Source of the DNA: Stenotrophomonas sp. Iso1 | GTDB lineage: Bacteria; Pseudomonadota; Gammaproteobacteria; Xanthomonadales; Xanthomonadaceae | Reading direction: 5' to 3' | Assembly (NCBI RefSeq): GCF_027497995.1 | Contig: NZ_JAODBT010000001.1 | Span: 248,001 to 312,000 of the forward strand | Length of the DNA: 64,000 nt | Part shown: positions 36,037-46,950 of the stretch, piece by piece | Numbering within the stretch: position 1 is the stretch's first letter | How the letters are laid out: each line of letters starts with the position of its first letter | The notes under the pieces: generated by a model | The model's database searches: none | Told to the model about the DNA's origin: nothing | What the model saw: only the letters and a program-made list of their open reading frames with translations | Translations under genes and position numbers: made by a program

Positions 36037-39000
36037 AACCCTGCGTACCCGCAGCGTTGCCATCGCGCTGGCAATGGGTCTGCTGCTGACCCTGGCCACT
36101 GGCTTCGGCGGTCTGGTGGCGGCTGTGTGCGGCGTGCTGGCACAGCCAGCATTCGCGCTGGGCGTGTCGTGGCTGCGCCGCAGCCGCGCGCTTTCGGCAC
36201 CGGCAACGGTGTTCAAGCATGCAGTGCCCGGTTTGCTGGGGCTGTGGGCGGGCGGTTCGGCAATGGTTGCACTGCTGGTGTCCTGGCCGCTGACGGCGTT
36301 GCATGACAGCGGCAGTCTGGCGGCGGTGCTGGCCTTGAGCGTGGCGGTCAGCGTGGCCTTGTTGGCGCTGTGGCGCACCTGGCCGTTGTGGCACGTGGTG
36401 GAGCGCGAAGGCGGCGCATTGCATGCGCAGTCACAGGCGATGGCCGGTCGCGGACTGGATTCCTGGCACGGCCTGGGCGCGGCAGCCATCCTGTTGCTGC
36501 TCTGTGCAGCCGTGGTCACCCCTGCTTGGCCGGGGCTGGTGAGCGAGAGCCTGCGTTGGCCGCTGGCCATCGCCACGGCGGTGTTGGCACCGTTGCTGCA
36601 TCACCTGTTGCAGGGCATGCGTGCCGCACCAAGCGTCGCCGCAACGGCGCCTGCTGAAGCCGCCACTTTTGATCCTTTCGCCGAAGCACTCGCCGGCCCG
36701 GTGCCGCTGGAGCCGTTGGCGCAGCACGAGCTGGTCCCGCAGTTGTATGACGCCGCACGCGGCGGCCGTGTCGACCGTGCGCTGCAGCTGCTCGACGCCG
36801 GCGCCGATCCGCAGGCACAGCCGCCGCAGGAGTCGCGCGACCAGCGCAGCCTGGCGGTACTGGCGGCGGTGTTGCCGGACCTTCGCCTGCTGCGGTTGCT
36901 GATCAGCCGTGGCGTGGACGTGAACCAGTCGCACCGTGGCATGACCCCTTTGCTGGCCGCCACCCGCGACAGCTGGCACGGTCGCCCGGAAGCGGTGATG
37001 ACACTGCTGGCCAATGGTGCCGATCCGCGTGCCACCGACGGCGATGGCAACACGCCCTTGCACCACGCCGCACGCAGCTCCGACCCGGGCGTGGCCGCCT
37101 TGTTGCGTGACGCGGCTGCCGAAGTGGATGCGTTGAACAACGAAGGCCACAGCCCGTTGGCGGTGGCTTGCCAGGCTGGCAACTGGCGTCTGGCCAAATT
37201 TCTGCTGGAGCGCGGCGCCAAGGTGGAACCGGCTGAAGGCGTGCCGGTATTGGTGCCGGCGGCTGCCACCGAGGACGATGACCCGGCGGGTGTGCAGTTG
37301 CTGCTCAAGCACAAGGCACGGCTGGACGCGCGTGACCGGCAGCGCCGCAGCGCGTTGCACGAGGCAGCCCTGGCCGGCCATGTCGATATCACCGAAATCC
37401 TGCTCAATGCTGGCGCCAACATCGAGCCGCGCGATGCCGCCGGGCGTACGCCGTGGCTGGATGCGGCGTCGCAGGGGCACGCCGGTGTGCTTGAGCGTCT
37501 GCTCGCGCACCAGCCCGATGTCAGCGCCGTTGATGGCGAAGGCAACAACGCGGTGCTGTTGGCCTGCCGCGCCGAACAGGTATCCGCCGCACTGATCCGG
37601 CGCCTGCTCGATCTGGGAATCTCTGCCGATTGCGTGGGGGCGGATGGCCGCCGCGCCATCGACCATGCTGCGTCTGCCGGGCGCTGGAGCATCGTGTCGC
37701 TGCTGGACCCGGCCTACCCGTTGCCAGCCGCGGTGAGTGATGCCGCCGGCGCATCGGCCGATGGCAACGACAACGGCGACGCGGCACCGGTACTCAACGA
37801 CCGTGCACCGCTGGCGCTGCTGCGTGAGGCATTGGTGTTCGGCAACGTCGATGGCATGGCGCCGCTGGCCAAGCTGTGCGCCGCCGATGAACTGGGCGGC
37901 CTGTTGCACGATCCGGAACTTGCACTGCAGCCGCGCGTGGTTGATTGGCTGCTGGCGCATGGCGCCGCGCCGGAAGTACGCGATGCCTGCTGCGATACGC
38001 CGATGTTCGCGCTGCTGTCGCGCGGCGTGGATGCGATACCCACCTTGCAGGTGCTGCTCAAGCGCGGCGTTTCACCGGCCGGTCGCGGTGGCCTGACCCG
38101 TTTGCTGGCGGCCTGCGTGCAGCACGACCATGGCTCGCGCGGTACCGAGCAGTTCGCGCTGGAGCTGCTGGAACGGGGCGCCGATCCCTATGCGCCTTCG
38201 CCCGCAGGTGACCCGGCACTGTCGTTGGCCGTGCGCCTGGGCTGGCTGAAATTGCAGCAGGGCTTGCTGCTCAACGGTGTCGACCGCGAAGCGCGTGACA
38301 GCCACGGCATGACCGCCTTGCATCTGGCGACCGCGCTCGCGCGCGAAGCCTCGGTGAAACTGTTGTTGTTGCAGGGCGCATCGCCCGACGCACGCGCTGC
38401 CGATGGGCAGACGCCGTTGGGGGTTGCGTTGTCCAGCGGCCGTCGTGATCTGGCCGACTGGCTGGACTGGCGTGGCTGGTCGCTGCCGCTACGCGCGCTG
38501 CGCGAGGCCGACGTGCCTGCCGCGGCAATGGCCGGCGATGCCGATGCGGTGCGCCGTTTGATCAACCTGGGCTTTGCCGTGGACGCGGTGGACGCACAGG
38601 GCTGCACCGGCCTGCTGCGCGCTGCCGGTGGCGGCCATGCCGCCGTCGTTGACCTCTTGCTGTCACGCGGTGCGGATCCGCAGCACGCGGCTGCCAGCGG
38701 CGCCACGCCGTTGTCGGCGGCAGTCAGCATGCGTCAGACCGACATCGTCGCCGCCTTGCTCACTGCCGGCGCGCAGCTTGAACATCGCCTGCCGGGCGGC
38801 GTCACCGTGTTGATGCTGGCCGCTGCGCTGGGTATGGCCGACATCGTCGCGCGCTTGCTCGCCGCCGGTGCCGACGTGCATGCCGGTGATGACCAGCAGC
38901 TGGCGCCGCTGCATTGCGCCGCGTTGTACGGCTTCACCTCGCGGGATCGCACCCGTCTGCTGGCCCTGCTGGATACCTTGCTGCTGGCCGGCGCCGAGCC

Positions 39001-39367
39001 GGACCAGGCTTCGGCAGGCACGGTCACGCCGCTGTTGTTGCTGTTGGGCGCACGCGCCGAGCCGGGCACCGCCTGCGACGAACATGTGGTGTTGGCCGCC
39101 GTCGAGCGCTTGCTGGATGAAGACGTGTCGCTGGATGTACGCGACCCGCGCGGGTTCGGCCCGTTGCATCTGGCCGCACTGCATGGCCTGCCGCTGCTGG
39201 TGCAGCGCCTGCTGCGTGCCGGCGCTGATCCGGACATGCGCGATGCCATCAACCGCAGCCCCCGCGACATCGCCATCATGCGCGGCTTCATCGACGTGGC
39301 CGGCGAATTCGAGCCCGCAGTGCCGGGCGTATCGTCGATGGCGCGGTTCCTGCGCGATCGCAATTGA
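36029..39367 (+). CDS. Giant membrane-anchored ankyrin-repeat protein
   Basis: A 1112-residue protein. The first ~190 residues hold about five membrane helices (near 8-45, 65-95, 98-118, 150-168, 172-190). From about residue 230 to 1090 the chain is built of tandem ~33-residue ankyrin repeats, with recognisable units such as [40 protein letters not shown] and [20 protein letters not shown]. Ankyrin stacks mediate protein binding; the partner and side of the membrane are unknown. The ATG at 36029 overlaps the ycgL stop. Base composition and codon use look like the neighbours, so there is no sign of recent transfer. Confidence 0.88.
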   Translation: MTETLRTRSVAIALAMGLLLTLATGFGGLVAAVCGVLAQPAFALGVSWLRRSRALSAPATVFKHAVPGLLGLWAGGSAMVALLVSWPLTALHDSGSLAAVLALSVAVSVALLALWRTWPLWHVVEREGGALHAQSQAMAGRGLDSWHGLGAAAILLLLCAAVVTPAWPGLVSESLRWPLAIATAVLAPLLHHLLQGMRAAPSVAATAPAEAATFDPFAEALAGPVPLEPLAQHELVPQLYDAARGGRVDRALQLLDAGADPQAQPPQESRDQRSLAVLAAVLPDLRLLRLLISRGVDVNQSHRGMTPLLAATRDSWHGRPEAVMTLLANGADPRATDGDGNTPLHHAARSSDPGVAALLRDAAAEVDALNNEGHSPLAVACQAGNWRLAKFLLERGAKVEPAEGVPVLVPAAATEDDDPAGVQLLLKHKARLDARDRQRRSALHEAALAGHVDITEILLNAGANIEPRDAAGRTPWLDAASQGHAGVLERLLAHQPDVSAVDGEGNNAVLLACRAEQVSAALIRRLLDLGISADCVGADGRRAIDHAASAGRWSIVSLLDPAYPLPAAVSDAAGASADGNDNGDAAPVLNDRAPLALLREALVFGNVDGMAPLAKLCAADELGGLLHDPELALQPRVVDWLLAHGAAPEVRDACCDTPMFALLSRGVDAIPTLQVLLKRGVSPAGRGGLTRLLAACVQHDHGSRGTEQFALELLERGADPYAPSPAGDPALSLAVRLGWLKLQQGLLLNGVDREARDSHGMTALHLATALAREASVKLLLLQGASPDARAADGQTPLGVALSSGRRDLADWLDWRGWSLPLRALREADVPAAAMAGDADAVRRLINLGFAVDAVDAQGCTGLLRAAGGGHAAVVDLLLSRGADPQHAAASGATPLSAAVSMRQTDIVAALLTAGAQLEHRLPGGVTVLMLAAALGMADIVARLLAAGADVHAGDDQQLAPLHCAALYGFTSRDRTRLLALLDTLLLAGAEPDQASAGTVTPLLLLLGARAEPGTACDEHVVLAAVERLLDEDVSLDVRDPRGFGPLHLAALHGLPLLVQRLLRAGADPDMRDAINRSPRDIAIMRGFIDVAGEFEPAVPGVSSMARFLRDRN

Positions 39368-39532
39368 ACAGCACCGCCGCCAATTGATCTTGTAATGCCG
39401 GGCCACGCTCGGCGGAGACTCTATCTGGTTCGCGCTAAGTGGCGTCCTCAGCGTGCGGTCTCAACGGGCACTGCCGCGCAGCGGTAGAAGCAAGGCGGCG
39501 CTCCGCCGCGTGCTGCGGCGTTTCCTGCCCGC

Positions 39533-41329
39533 TCACCTCTCGCTAGGCTTGGTGTCGCTGGCGTCGGCTTCGAACAGATGCATCAGATCGGCACGTGCGT
39601 CGCGTGAGGTCTGCATCACCGCAGCTTCATCGTCGTAGACCAGGTGCTGGGCCTTGAGCAATTGCTCGTCATGCTCGCGGAAGCGTTGCACGTGGTCGCG
39701 TGCGGTCTCGGCGGGAATGCCCAGCGCGGTCAGCACGCGCTCACTGGTTTCAAGGCTGGAGCCGAACACCTCGCGGAACGGTTCGGCCGACATGTCCAGC
39801 AGCTTCCAGGCGTGTTGGCGGTTGCGGGCGCGCGCCAGCACCGTCGCGCCGGGATACATGCGGCGTACCAGCCGCACCGCGCGCAGGTTGGTTTCCGGGT
39901 CGTCCATGGCCATCACGAAGACACGGATGTGTTCCGCACCGGCCGACCGCAGCAGGTCCGGGCGGGTGGGATCGCCGTAGTACAGCTGGTTGCCGAAGCG
40001 GCGCAGGTCTTCCACCGTGTCCGGGTCGGCCTCCAGTGCCACGAACGGAATGCGTTGCGCGGTCAGCAAACGCGCTACCACCTGGCCAAAGCGGCCCATG
40101 CCGGCAATCAGTACCTGCGGCCGCTGCGCGCCGGCATCCTTCAGCGCGGCGTCCGGCGCATGCTCCGGGCGCGCTTCGGGCTTGCGAAGTTGCAGCACCC
40201 GCTGCAGGCCAATCATCAACAACGGCGTGATCGCCATCGACAGGCTGACGACTGCCACCAGCCGGTCGTGGTTGATGCGGCCCAGCAGGTGCGCGCGCTG
40301 GGCTTCGTTGAACACCACGAAAGCGAACTCACCGCCCAGCCACAACACGCTGCCCAGCATCAATGCACTGCGCAGCGGCATGCGCGCGGCCAAGCCCAGT
40401 GCGAGCAGGATGGAGAACTTCACCAGCAGCAATATCGCCACGCCACCGGCAATCACCATCGGCTCGGCGGCCATGCGGTCCAGGTTGATGCCCATGCCCA
40501 CCGCGATGAAGAACAAACCCAACAACAGGCCTTTGAACGGTTCTATCTGCGATTCGATCTCGTGGCGGAATTCCGAATCGGCCAGCAGCACACCGGCCAC
40601 GAAGGCGCCGAGGCTGGCACTGAGGCCGGCTTCGGTCATGATCCACGCGGTACCCAGCACCACCAGCAGCGCCGTGGCGGTGAACACTTCGGGCATGCGC
40701 GTGCGCGCCACAATCGCGAACAACCGCCGCAGCACCGGCCGGCCCAGCACGATGACCAAGACGAGCACGCCCAACGCAATGCCGGCGTCTTGCCACGTGA
40801 GGGTTTCGTTGCGCACGCCACCCAGCAACGGAATGGCGGCCAACAGCGGAATGGCGATCAGATCCTGGAACAGCAGAATCGCGAAGCCGAAGCGGCCGTA
40901 GTCGCTGTTCAATGCCTTGTGTTCGGACAGCAGCTGCAGGCCCACTGCGGTGGATGACAGCGCCAACGCGGTGCCGATCACCAGCGCGCTCTTCCAGTGG
41001 AAGTGGTACATCAGCAACAGACCGCCGAGGACGCTGGCAGTGAGCAGTACCTGCACACTGCCGCCGCCGAATACCGGCCGCCGCATCACCATCAACCGCG
41101 ACGGCGACAGCTCCAGGCCGATCAGGAACAGCAGCATCACCACGCCGATTTCGGCAGCGTTGAGGATGCGGTCGGCGTCCTGCACGAAGCCCAGCACATG
41201 CGGGCCCAGCACCACACCGGCAGCCAGGTAGCCCAGTACTGCGCCCAGCCCGAATTTCTTGAATATCGGCACGGCAATCACTGCCGCCAACAGCAGGACC
41301 AAGGCCAGTTCGAGACCGCCGCTATGCAT
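39533..41329 (-). CDS. CPA2-family potassium/proton antiporter (KefC-type)
   Basis: A 598-residue transporter. The first ~390 residues are a sodium/hydrogen exchanger domain of about twelve helices (AVLGYLAAGVVLGPHVLGF, GVVMLLFLIGLELSP, ALALSSTAVGLQLL). A TrkA-N Rossmann domain follows (QVLIAGMGRFGQVVARLL...GDPTRPDLLRSAGAEHIRV), as in KefB/KefC, which release potassium and lower pH in response to glutathione adducts. The glutathione-site residues cannot be confirmed by eye. ATG at 41329 has GGAG upstream; an ATG at 41368 is the alternative. It is divergent from mgtE. Confidence 0.88.
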   Translation of the reverse strand: MHSGGLELALVLLLAAVIAVPIFKKFGLGAVLGYLAAGVVLGPHVLGFVQDADRILNAAEIGVVMLLFLIGLELSPSRLMVMRRPVFGGGSVQVLLTASVLGGLLLMYHFHWKSALVIGTALALSSTAVGLQLLSEHKALNSDYGRFGFAILLFQDLIAIPLLAAIPLLGGVRNETLTWQDAGIALGVLVLVIVLGRPVLRRLFAIVARTRMPEVFTATALLVVLGTAWIMTEAGLSASLGAFVAGVLLADSEFRHEIESQIEPFKGLLLGLFFIAVGMGINLDRMAAEPMVIAGGVAILLLVKFSILLALGLAARMPLRSALMLGSVLWLGGEFAFVVFNEAQRAHLLGRINHDRLVAVVSLSMAITPLLMIGLQRVLQLRKPEARPEHAPDAALKDAGAQRPQVLIAGMGRFGQVVARLLTAQRIPFVALEADPDTVEDLRRFGNQLYYGDPTRPDLLRSAGAEHIRVFVMAMDDPETNLRAVRLVRRMYPGATVLARARNRQHAWKLLDMSAEPFREVFGSSLETSERVLTALGIPAETARDHVQRFREHDEQLLKAQHLVYDDEAAVMQTSRDARADLMHLFEADASDTKPSER

Positions 41330-41654
41330 GAAACCGTGCTCCGTGGGGCTGTGCAGATGCACCGGCATCACAGCGAAACCGGCCCGCGCCATTATGCGGG
41401 CTGCGCTGTCAACGAAAGCGAATGCGCGCCCAACCGAGGGCTGCATCTGCCCGGGAAGCGGTTGACCCCGCCCGCCAACAGGCCCAGACTCGCCCCGCTG
41501 CCGGCGAGCCCGGTGCAGCACCCTCCCGGAGTCAAACCCATGTCAAGCGACAGTAGAAGTCGACCTCGATCGACACCAGCGGTGACGAACGCCTGAGTGG
41601 GCCGGTTCGCCAGTGCGGGTGTTGCGTGGTCGCATCGCAAACAGGCGAATCAAC
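41330..41654. other. Long spacer between kefC-like gene and mgtE
   Basis: A 325-bp divergent region with many short stems, for example CTCGCC / GGCGAG. I looked for M-box and yybP-ykoY features and did not see them. Promoters of both genes must lie here, but no hexamer pair is convincing. Confidence 0.4.
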
Positions 41655-43025
41655 ATGAACCAGAAGCAGCTCCTGCGTCCGGTGGCCGATGCGGCCACCC
41701 TGAGCGCACCTCTTGCCGATTTCAATACCGCGGATGCGGTGGAATACCTCAACACCCTGACGTTGCTCCGCGCGGCCGACACACTGGCGGCATTGCCATT
41801 GCCGCGTGCGGTCAAACTGCTGGAAGCTCCCGAACTGCAGCGCGCCGGTGAGCTGGTGGCCGCGCTGGCACCGGCCCGTGCGGCCGCCTTGCTGGGTTTG
41901 ATGGCCGATGACCGTGCCACCGATATCGTCCACGAGCTGGATGCGGGTGAGCGGGCGCGGCTGATCCCGCTGCTGGCGCCGGAAGCGCGCCAATCCATCC
42001 AGTTGCTGCTGAGTTACCCGCCGCGCACCGCTGGCGCTTTGATGACCACCGAGTTCGTCGGCGTGCCAGCGGATTGGACGGTCGCGCAGACGCTGCAACA
42101 TATCCGCGAGGTGGAGCGCACCCGCGAGACGGTCTACGCCATCTACGTGCTCGACCCGCAGACCCGACAGCTGCAGCAGGTGGTGACCATGCGTCGCCTG
42201 ATCACCGGTGCGCCAGAAGACTCCATCGTTGACGTGGCGCAGACCAATCCGCCGGTCACCGTTGGCCCGCAGCTGGATCAGGAAGAAGTGGCGCAGCTGA
42301 TCCGCCGCCACGACCTGCTGGCCATCCCGGTGGTGGACGCACAGCAGCAGATGCTGGGTATCGTCACCGTGGACGACATCCTGGACGCACTCATCGACGA
42401 GTCCACCGAAGACGTGCACAAGTTCGGCGGCGTGGAAGCGTTGGACAAGCCCTACATGCAGATCGGTTTCTTCGAGATGTTGCGCAAGCGCGCCGGCTGG
42501 CTGAGCGTGTTGTTCCTCGGTGAAATGCTCACCGCCAGCGCCATGCAGCACTACGAAGACGAACTGGCCCGCGCGGTGGTGCTGACCCTGTTCATCCCGT
42601 TGATCATGAGTTCCGGCGGCAACTCTGGTTCGCAGGCCACGTCGTTGTTGATCCGCTCGTTGGCGCTGCGTGAACTGCGCCTGCGTGACTGGTGGCGGGT
42701 GGCGCTGCGCGAGCTGCCCACGGGCTTGGTGCTGGGCGGCATCCTTGGCCTGCTGGCCATCGTCCGCATCACCATCTGGCAGCTCGGCGGTTTGCATGAT
42801 TACGGCGAGCACTGGGTATTGCTGGCAGTCACCATCGGCGCGGCGTTGGTTGGCATCGTTACCTTTGGCTCGTTGTCCGGTTCGATGCTGCCTTTCATCC
42901 TCAAGCGGCTGGGCTTCGACCCGGCCAGTGCCTCTGCGCCATTCGTGGCCACGTTGGTGGACGTGACGGGACTGATCATCTACTTCAGCATTGCCGCGCT
43001 GATTCTGGGTGGAACGTTGCTGTGA
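41655..43025 (+). CDS. mgtE: Magnesium transporter MgtE
   Basis: A 456-residue Mg channel. The N-terminal superhelical domain (to ~130) contains helical repeats such as LEAPELQRAGELVAALAPAR; two CBS domains follow (about 135-250; ELVD-type core IPVVDAQQQMLGIVTVDDILDAL). The C-terminal pore domain has five helices with the family signature PLIMSSGGNSGSQATSL. MgtE forms a homodimeric pore whose CBS domains close it at high cytosolic Mg. The ATG at 41655 is the first Met of a typical MgtE N-terminus. Confidence 0.93.
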   Translation: MNQKQLLRPVADAATLSAPLADFNTADAVEYLNTLTLLRAADTLAALPLPRAVKLLEAPELQRAGELVAALAPARAAALLGLMADDRATDIVHELDAGERARLIPLLAPEARQSIQLLLSYPPRTAGALMTTEFVGVPADWTVAQTLQHIREVERTRETVYAIYVLDPQTRQLQQVVTMRRLITGAPEDSIVDVAQTNPPVTVGPQLDQEEVAQLIRRHDLLAIPVVDAQQQMLGIVTVDDILDALIDESTEDVHKFGGVEALDKPYMQIGFFEMLRKRAGWLSVLFLGEMLTASAMQHYEDELARAVVLTLFIPLIMSSGGNSGSQATSLLIRSLALRELRLRDWWRVALRELPTGLVLGGILGLLAIVRITIWQLGGLHDYGEHWVLLAVTIGAALVGIVTFGSLSGSMLPFILKRLGFDPASASAPFVATLVDVTGLIIYFSIAALILGGTLL

Positions 43026-43140
43026 GGCCGGTTGCGCCGGGCCAAGCCCGGTGGGGCCCTCATCACGGTTGCCAGAAGGACGGGTGAAGAGGAGTGACGA
43101 GTGCGGAAGGGCCAAACGAAAGTGAAAGCACTCCGCCCCA

Positions 43141-43171
43141 ACCCTCCCTTTCGCAACGCGAAGGGGAGGGT
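43141..43171. repeat. GC-rich inverted repeat after mgtE
   Basis: ACCCTCCCTTTCGC and GCGAAGGGGAGGGT form a 14-bp stem with one G-T pair and a 3-nt loop. It lies 115 bp after the mgtE stop and may be a REP-like element or mRNA end. Confidence 0.55.
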
Positions 43172-43288
43172 GCTGGTGGCTTTGCCTCTGCACCCACGCA
43201 CTCCCAACCGCCAGCTCCTTGATTCAACGCATGCCACTTCCACAGCGGGCCGTGTACCTTTGATCACGTTTCCGCAACTGGCGTCGTC

Positions 43289-45994
43289 ATGAGCACTTAT
43301 CACCTGCAAACCGTGTTCCGCCCCCGTTCGGTTGCCGTCATCGGCGGCAGCCCACGTGAACGGTCAGCAGGGCGCGCGGTGATACGCAATCTGCGGGCCG
43401 GCGGCTTTGCCGGGCAAATTGGTTGGGTCAATCCGCGTCACGCCGAAATCGACGGCATGCGCACGGTCAAAAAGCTCAAGGATCTGCCGTGGATACCGGA
43501 CCTGGTGGTCATCACCGCACCGGCAACGATGGTGCCGCAAGTCGTGGCGCAAGCGGCCGAGCTGGGTGTGGCGGCCGCCATCCTGTTGACGGCCGGTTTG
43601 GGCAGTGGCCCAGGATCACTCGCAGCGCAGGTGGAGGCGGCGGCGCGGCCCAAGGGCATGCGTGTGCTTGGCCCACATTGTCTGGGCGTTATCGCACCAC
43701 ATGCACGCCTCAACGCCAGCATTGCCGCACACACGCCGCAGGCCGGTGACCTGGCGCTGATTTCCGAATCCAGTGCGATTGCCGCCGCGCTGGTGGAGTG
43801 GGGCGTGGCGCGTTCGATTGGTTTCTCGGGCGTGGTGTCGCTGGGTGATGCGCTGGACGTGGACTTTGGCGACCTGCTTGATTACTTCGCTTCGGACTAC
43901 CGCACCCGCGCCATCCTGTTGTACGTCGACCAGATCAGTGACGCGCGCAAATTCATGTCCGCCGCACGGGCAGCGGCCCGCGCCAAACCGGTGGTGGTGG
44001 TCAAGGCCGGCCGTCAGCCCAAGCCCAACGGTGAGGGCATCAGCACCCATTCGCAGGCATTGGCGGCCTCTGATGCGGTCTATGGTGCAGCGTTCAATCG
44101 CGCCGGCCTGCTCCGCGTCAATGCGTTGGACGAGTTGTTCACCGCCGCTGAAACGCTGGGCCGCCTGGGTACGTTCCCAGGCCGACGCTTGGCCATCCTC
44201 AGCAACGGCGGTGGTGTTGGCCGGTTGGCGGTAGACCAGCTGCAGGCGTTGGGCGGTTCGCTGGCCGACCTGTCGCCCGCCACCATCGCGCAGTTGGACA
44301 AAGTGCTGCCCGAAGGGTGGTCGCGCGATAACCCGGTGGATATCGTGGTGGATGCCGACGGCGGGCGTTATGCCTCGGCCATCGAAGCGTTGCTGTCCGA
44401 TGACGCCAACGACGCGGTGCTGGTGATCAACGTGCCCACGGCATTCACGTCGTCAGCCGATGCCGCCCAGGCATTGACCCACACGTTGGGGTTACGCTCG
44501 CGGCAGTTGCGCGAAAAGCCGGTGTTTGCGGTGTGGTTGGGTAACGATGACCGTGCCACGGTGACGCTCAACACCGCGCGCGTGCCGACCTATCCCAGCG
44601 AAGCCGAGGCAGTGCGCGGCTTCCAGCATCTGGTGAAGTATCGCGAGGCGCAGGCGGCGCTGATGGAAACCCCGCCCAGCCTGCCATCCGATTTCGTGGT
44701 GGACGTTGCTGCCGCGCGCGCACTGGTGGACGCCGCGCTGGCCAACGACCAGCAATGGCTGGACCCGGTCGCCACGCATGGCTTGCTGCAGGCGTACGGC
44801 ATTCCATCGCTGGAAGTGATGGTGGCGCGCGACGCGCACGAAGCGATGGATCTCGCCCAGCCGTTGCTTGAGCAGGGCGTGAGCGTGGCGGTGAAGATTC
44901 TATCGTCCGACATTCCGCACAAGTCGGAAGTGGACGGCGTGCGTCTGAACCTGAGCACCTTGCCGGCGGTGCAGGCGGCGGCTACGTCCATCCTGAAACG
45001 CGCACGCGAGCTGCGCCCGCAGGCGCGCATCGACGGTGTGATGGTGCAGCCCAGCCTGCTGCGGCCCAAGGCGCGAGAGTTGATCGCCGGTATCGCGGAC
45101 GACCCGGTCTTCGGCCCGGTGGTGGTGTTCGGCCGTGGCGGGACGGCAGTGGAAGTGATCGACGACAAAACCCTGGCGCTGCCGCCACTGGACCTGCGGC
45201 TTGCCCACGAAGTCATCGGCCGCACCCGTGTGTCGCGCATCCTCAAGGCCTACGGCAACGTGCCGGCCGCCGATGAGCGGGCGGTCGCACTGGTGCTGGT
45301 CAAACTGGCGCAGCTGGCGGCGGATATTCCGGAAATCCGTACGCTCGATCTCAACCCGCTGCTGGCCGACCGCAATGGGGTGATCGCGCTGGATGCGCGC
45401 ATCGCCATCGCCCCGGTCAAGCGCCTGCACAAAGGGCGCGGCCATCCGCGCTTTGCGATCTTCCCGTATCCCACCGAATGGGAGCGCAGCATTCCCTTGT
45501 CCGATGGCAGCAAGGTGTTCATCCGCCCCGTGCGACCGGAGGACGATGCGTTGTTCCGCGCGTTCTTTGCGCGTGTTACGGACGACGACCTGCGGCTGCG
45601 CTTCTTCCAGTCGGTGAAGCATTTCAGCCACGAGTTCATCGCACGCCTTACCCAGCTCGACTACGCGCGTTCCATCGCATTGGTTGCCATCGACCCGAAG
45701 ACTGGCGACATGCTCGGCGCAGTACGCCTGCATGCCGATGCGGACTACAACCGCGGCGAGTACGGCATCCTGATCCGCTCCGATCTCAAGGGCCACGGCA
45801 TTGGCTGGAAGCTGATGCAGATCATGATCGAATACGCACGCTGGCAGGGCTTGAACATGGTGGAAGGCCAGGTATTGCGTGAGAACACCACCATGCTGGC
45901 GATGTGCCAGAGCCTGGGCTTCAAGGTGAAATCCGACCCGGACGACTCGACCCTGATGAATGTCACGCTGCCGGTGGCCGAGGGTGCGGTGTAG
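43289..45994 (+). CDS. Acyl-CoA synthetase/GNAT fusion (Pat-like protein acetyltransferase)
   Basis: A 901-residue fusion. Residues ~1-460 are the CoA-binding/ligase part of NDP-forming acyl-CoA synthetases ([21 protein letters not shown]), ~480-700 an ATP-grasp domain ([21 protein letters not shown]), and ~735-895 a GNAT acetyltransferase with the acetyl-CoA loop in [11 protein letters not shown]. The order matches Pat/YfiQ, which acetylates lysines on metabolic enzymes such as acetyl-CoA synthetase. The usual phospho-His segment here reads [14 protein letters not shown], so a histidine is still present. The regulator of its own expression is not visible. Confidence 0.88.
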   Translation: MSTYHLQTVFRPRSVAVIGGSPRERSAGRAVIRNLRAGGFAGQIGWVNPRHAEIDGMRTVKKLKDLPWIPDLVVITAPATMVPQVVAQAAELGVAAAILLTAGLGSGPGSLAAQVEAAARPKGMRVLGPHCLGVIAPHARLNASIAAHTPQAGDLALISESSAIAAALVEWGVARSIGFSGVVSLGDALDVDFGDLLDYFASDYRTRAILLYVDQISDARKFMSAARAAARAKPVVVVKAGRQPKPNGEGISTHSQALAASDAVYGAAFNRAGLLRVNALDELFTAAETLGRLGTFPGRRLAILSNGGGVGRLAVDQLQALGGSLADLSPATIAQLDKVLPEGWSRDNPVDIVVDADGGRYASAIEALLSDDANDAVLVINVPTAFTSSADAAQALTHTLGLRSRQLREKPVFAVWLGNDDRATVTLNTARVPTYPSEAEAVRGFQHLVKYREAQAALMETPPSLPSDFVVDVAAARALVDAALANDQQWLDPVATHGLLQAYGIPSLEVMVARDAHEAMDLAQPLLEQGVSVAVKILSSDIPHKSEVDGVRLNLSTLPAVQAAATSILKRARELRPQARIDGVMVQPSLLRPKARELIAGIADDPVFGPVVVFGRGGTAVEVIDDKTLALPPLDLRLAHEVIGRTRVSRILKAYGNVPAADERAVALVLVKLAQLAADIPEIRTLDLNPLLADRNGVIALDARIAIAPVKRLHKGRGHPRFAIFPYPTEWERSIPLSDGSKVFIRPVRPEDDALFRAFFARVTDDDLRLRFFQSVKHFSHEFIARLTQLDYARSIALVAIDPKTGDMLGAVRLHADADYNRGEYGILIRSDLKGHGIGWKLMQIMIEYARWQGLNMVEGQVLRENTTMLAMCQSLGFKVKSDPDDSTLMNVTLPVAEGAV

Positions 45995-46073
45995 CGCTCA
46001 GGCGGGACAAGCACCGCCACTGCGTTCCAGCGGTGGCGCTGCCACTCACTCGCGGCAGGTTCACACTACCGCC

Positions 46074-46811
46074 ATGGACATCGCCCCTACCGGGAACCCT
46101 CCCGAGAAAATCCCCTTGCTGCTGTTGCCGGGACTGCTCAACGACGCAACCCTTTGGCGCGCGCAGCTTGAGGCACTGGCCGATATCGCCGATTGCCAGG
46201 TCGGTGACCTCACCCGGCATGATTCGCTGCGGGCCACCGCCGAGGATGTGCTGTCGCACGCGCCGCCACGGTTTGCTTTGGCCGGCTTCTCTCTGGGGGG
46301 CTACATCGCCCAGGAAATACTGCGAATCGCGCCGGAGCGGGTCACCCATCTGGCGTTGCTGGACACATCGTTCAAGCCCGATTCGCCCGAGCGCGCCGCA
46401 CAACGCATCGCACAGCAAAATAGCGTGCGCATGCCCGGTACGTTCCACGGCTTTGGCGACACGCTGATGCGCAGCTACATCGATGCCTCGCGGCTGCACG
46501 ATCAGGTGCTGGTGGAGACCGTGCGCGGCATGACTTCACGGCTGGGAGCGGACGTGTTTCTGCGCCAGAGCCGTATCGAACGGGTGGATGGCAGCGAGGT
46601 GCTGCGCCAGTGGCGTGGGCCGACGCTGGTGATCTGCGGCAAGAATGATGCGATCACGCCGTTGACGGTGAGCGAGCAGATGGCCGCTTTGTTGCCACAA
46701 GCCACGCTGGTGGTGATTCCGCAATGCGGGCACCTGGCGCCGCTGGAGAAGCCGCAGGAAGTGAGCGCTGCGATGCGGGAGTGGTTGGTGGCGCCGAGTG
46801 GAGATGTGTGA
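46074..46811 (+). CDS. Alpha/beta hydrolase
   Basis: A 245-residue cytoplasmic hydrolase. LLLPGLLNDATLWRAQLEAL forms the oxyanion region, AGFSLGGYIAQEIL the nucleophile elbow (GxSxG), ICGKNDAITP the acid and QCGHLAPLEKP the histidine, giving a full triad. The substrate is unknown. The ATG at 46074 was preferred to an upstream frame (45960) that lies inside the previous gene. It stands alone, followed by REP-like elements. Confidence 0.88.
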   Translation: MDIAPTGNPPEKIPLLLLPGLLNDATLWRAQLEALADIADCQVGDLTRHDSLRATAEDVLSHAPPRFALAGFSLGGYIAQEILRIAPERVTHLALLDTSFKPDSPERAAQRIAQQNSVRMPGTFHGFGDTLMRSYIDASRLHDQVLVETVRGMTSRLGADVFLRQSRIERVDGSEVLRQWRGPTLVICGKNDAITPLTVSEQMAALLPQATLVVIPQCGHLAPLEKPQEVSAAMREWLVAPSGDV

Positions 46812-46818
46812 AGTAAAG

Positions 46819-46867
46819 CCCTTCTCCCGTTTACGGGAGAAGGTGCCCCGCAGGGGCGGATGAGGGC
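46819..46867. repeat. REP-like element B, inverted copy
   Basis: CCTTCTCCCGT / ACGGGAGAAGG hairpin followed by a GCCCC/GGGGC hairpin, the reverse complement of the copy at 10327-10375. Confidence 0.65.
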
Positions 46868-46895
46868 GCTTTTGAGCTTTGCTTGCTAGAAGCTT

Positions 46896-46935
46896 CCCCT
46901 CACCCCAACCCCTCTCCCGTATACGGGAGAGGGGC
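46896..46935. repeat. REP-like element A, inverted copy
   Basis: CCCCTCTCCCGT / ACGGGAGAGGGG palindrome preceded by CCCTCACCCCAA, the reverse complement of the copy at 1742-1780. Elements A and B lie 28 bp apart. Confidence 0.65.
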
Positions 46936-46950
46936 TTAAGTGCAGAAGCT

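Noticed and set aside
36431..37960. A 509-codon minus-strand open frame opposite the ankyrin gene
   Set aside because: Same reason; the plus strand has real ankyrin repeats.
41330..41654. Mg (M-box) or Mn (yybP-ykoY) riboswitch ahead of mgtE
   Set aside because: Hallmark sequences of either class were not found by eye.
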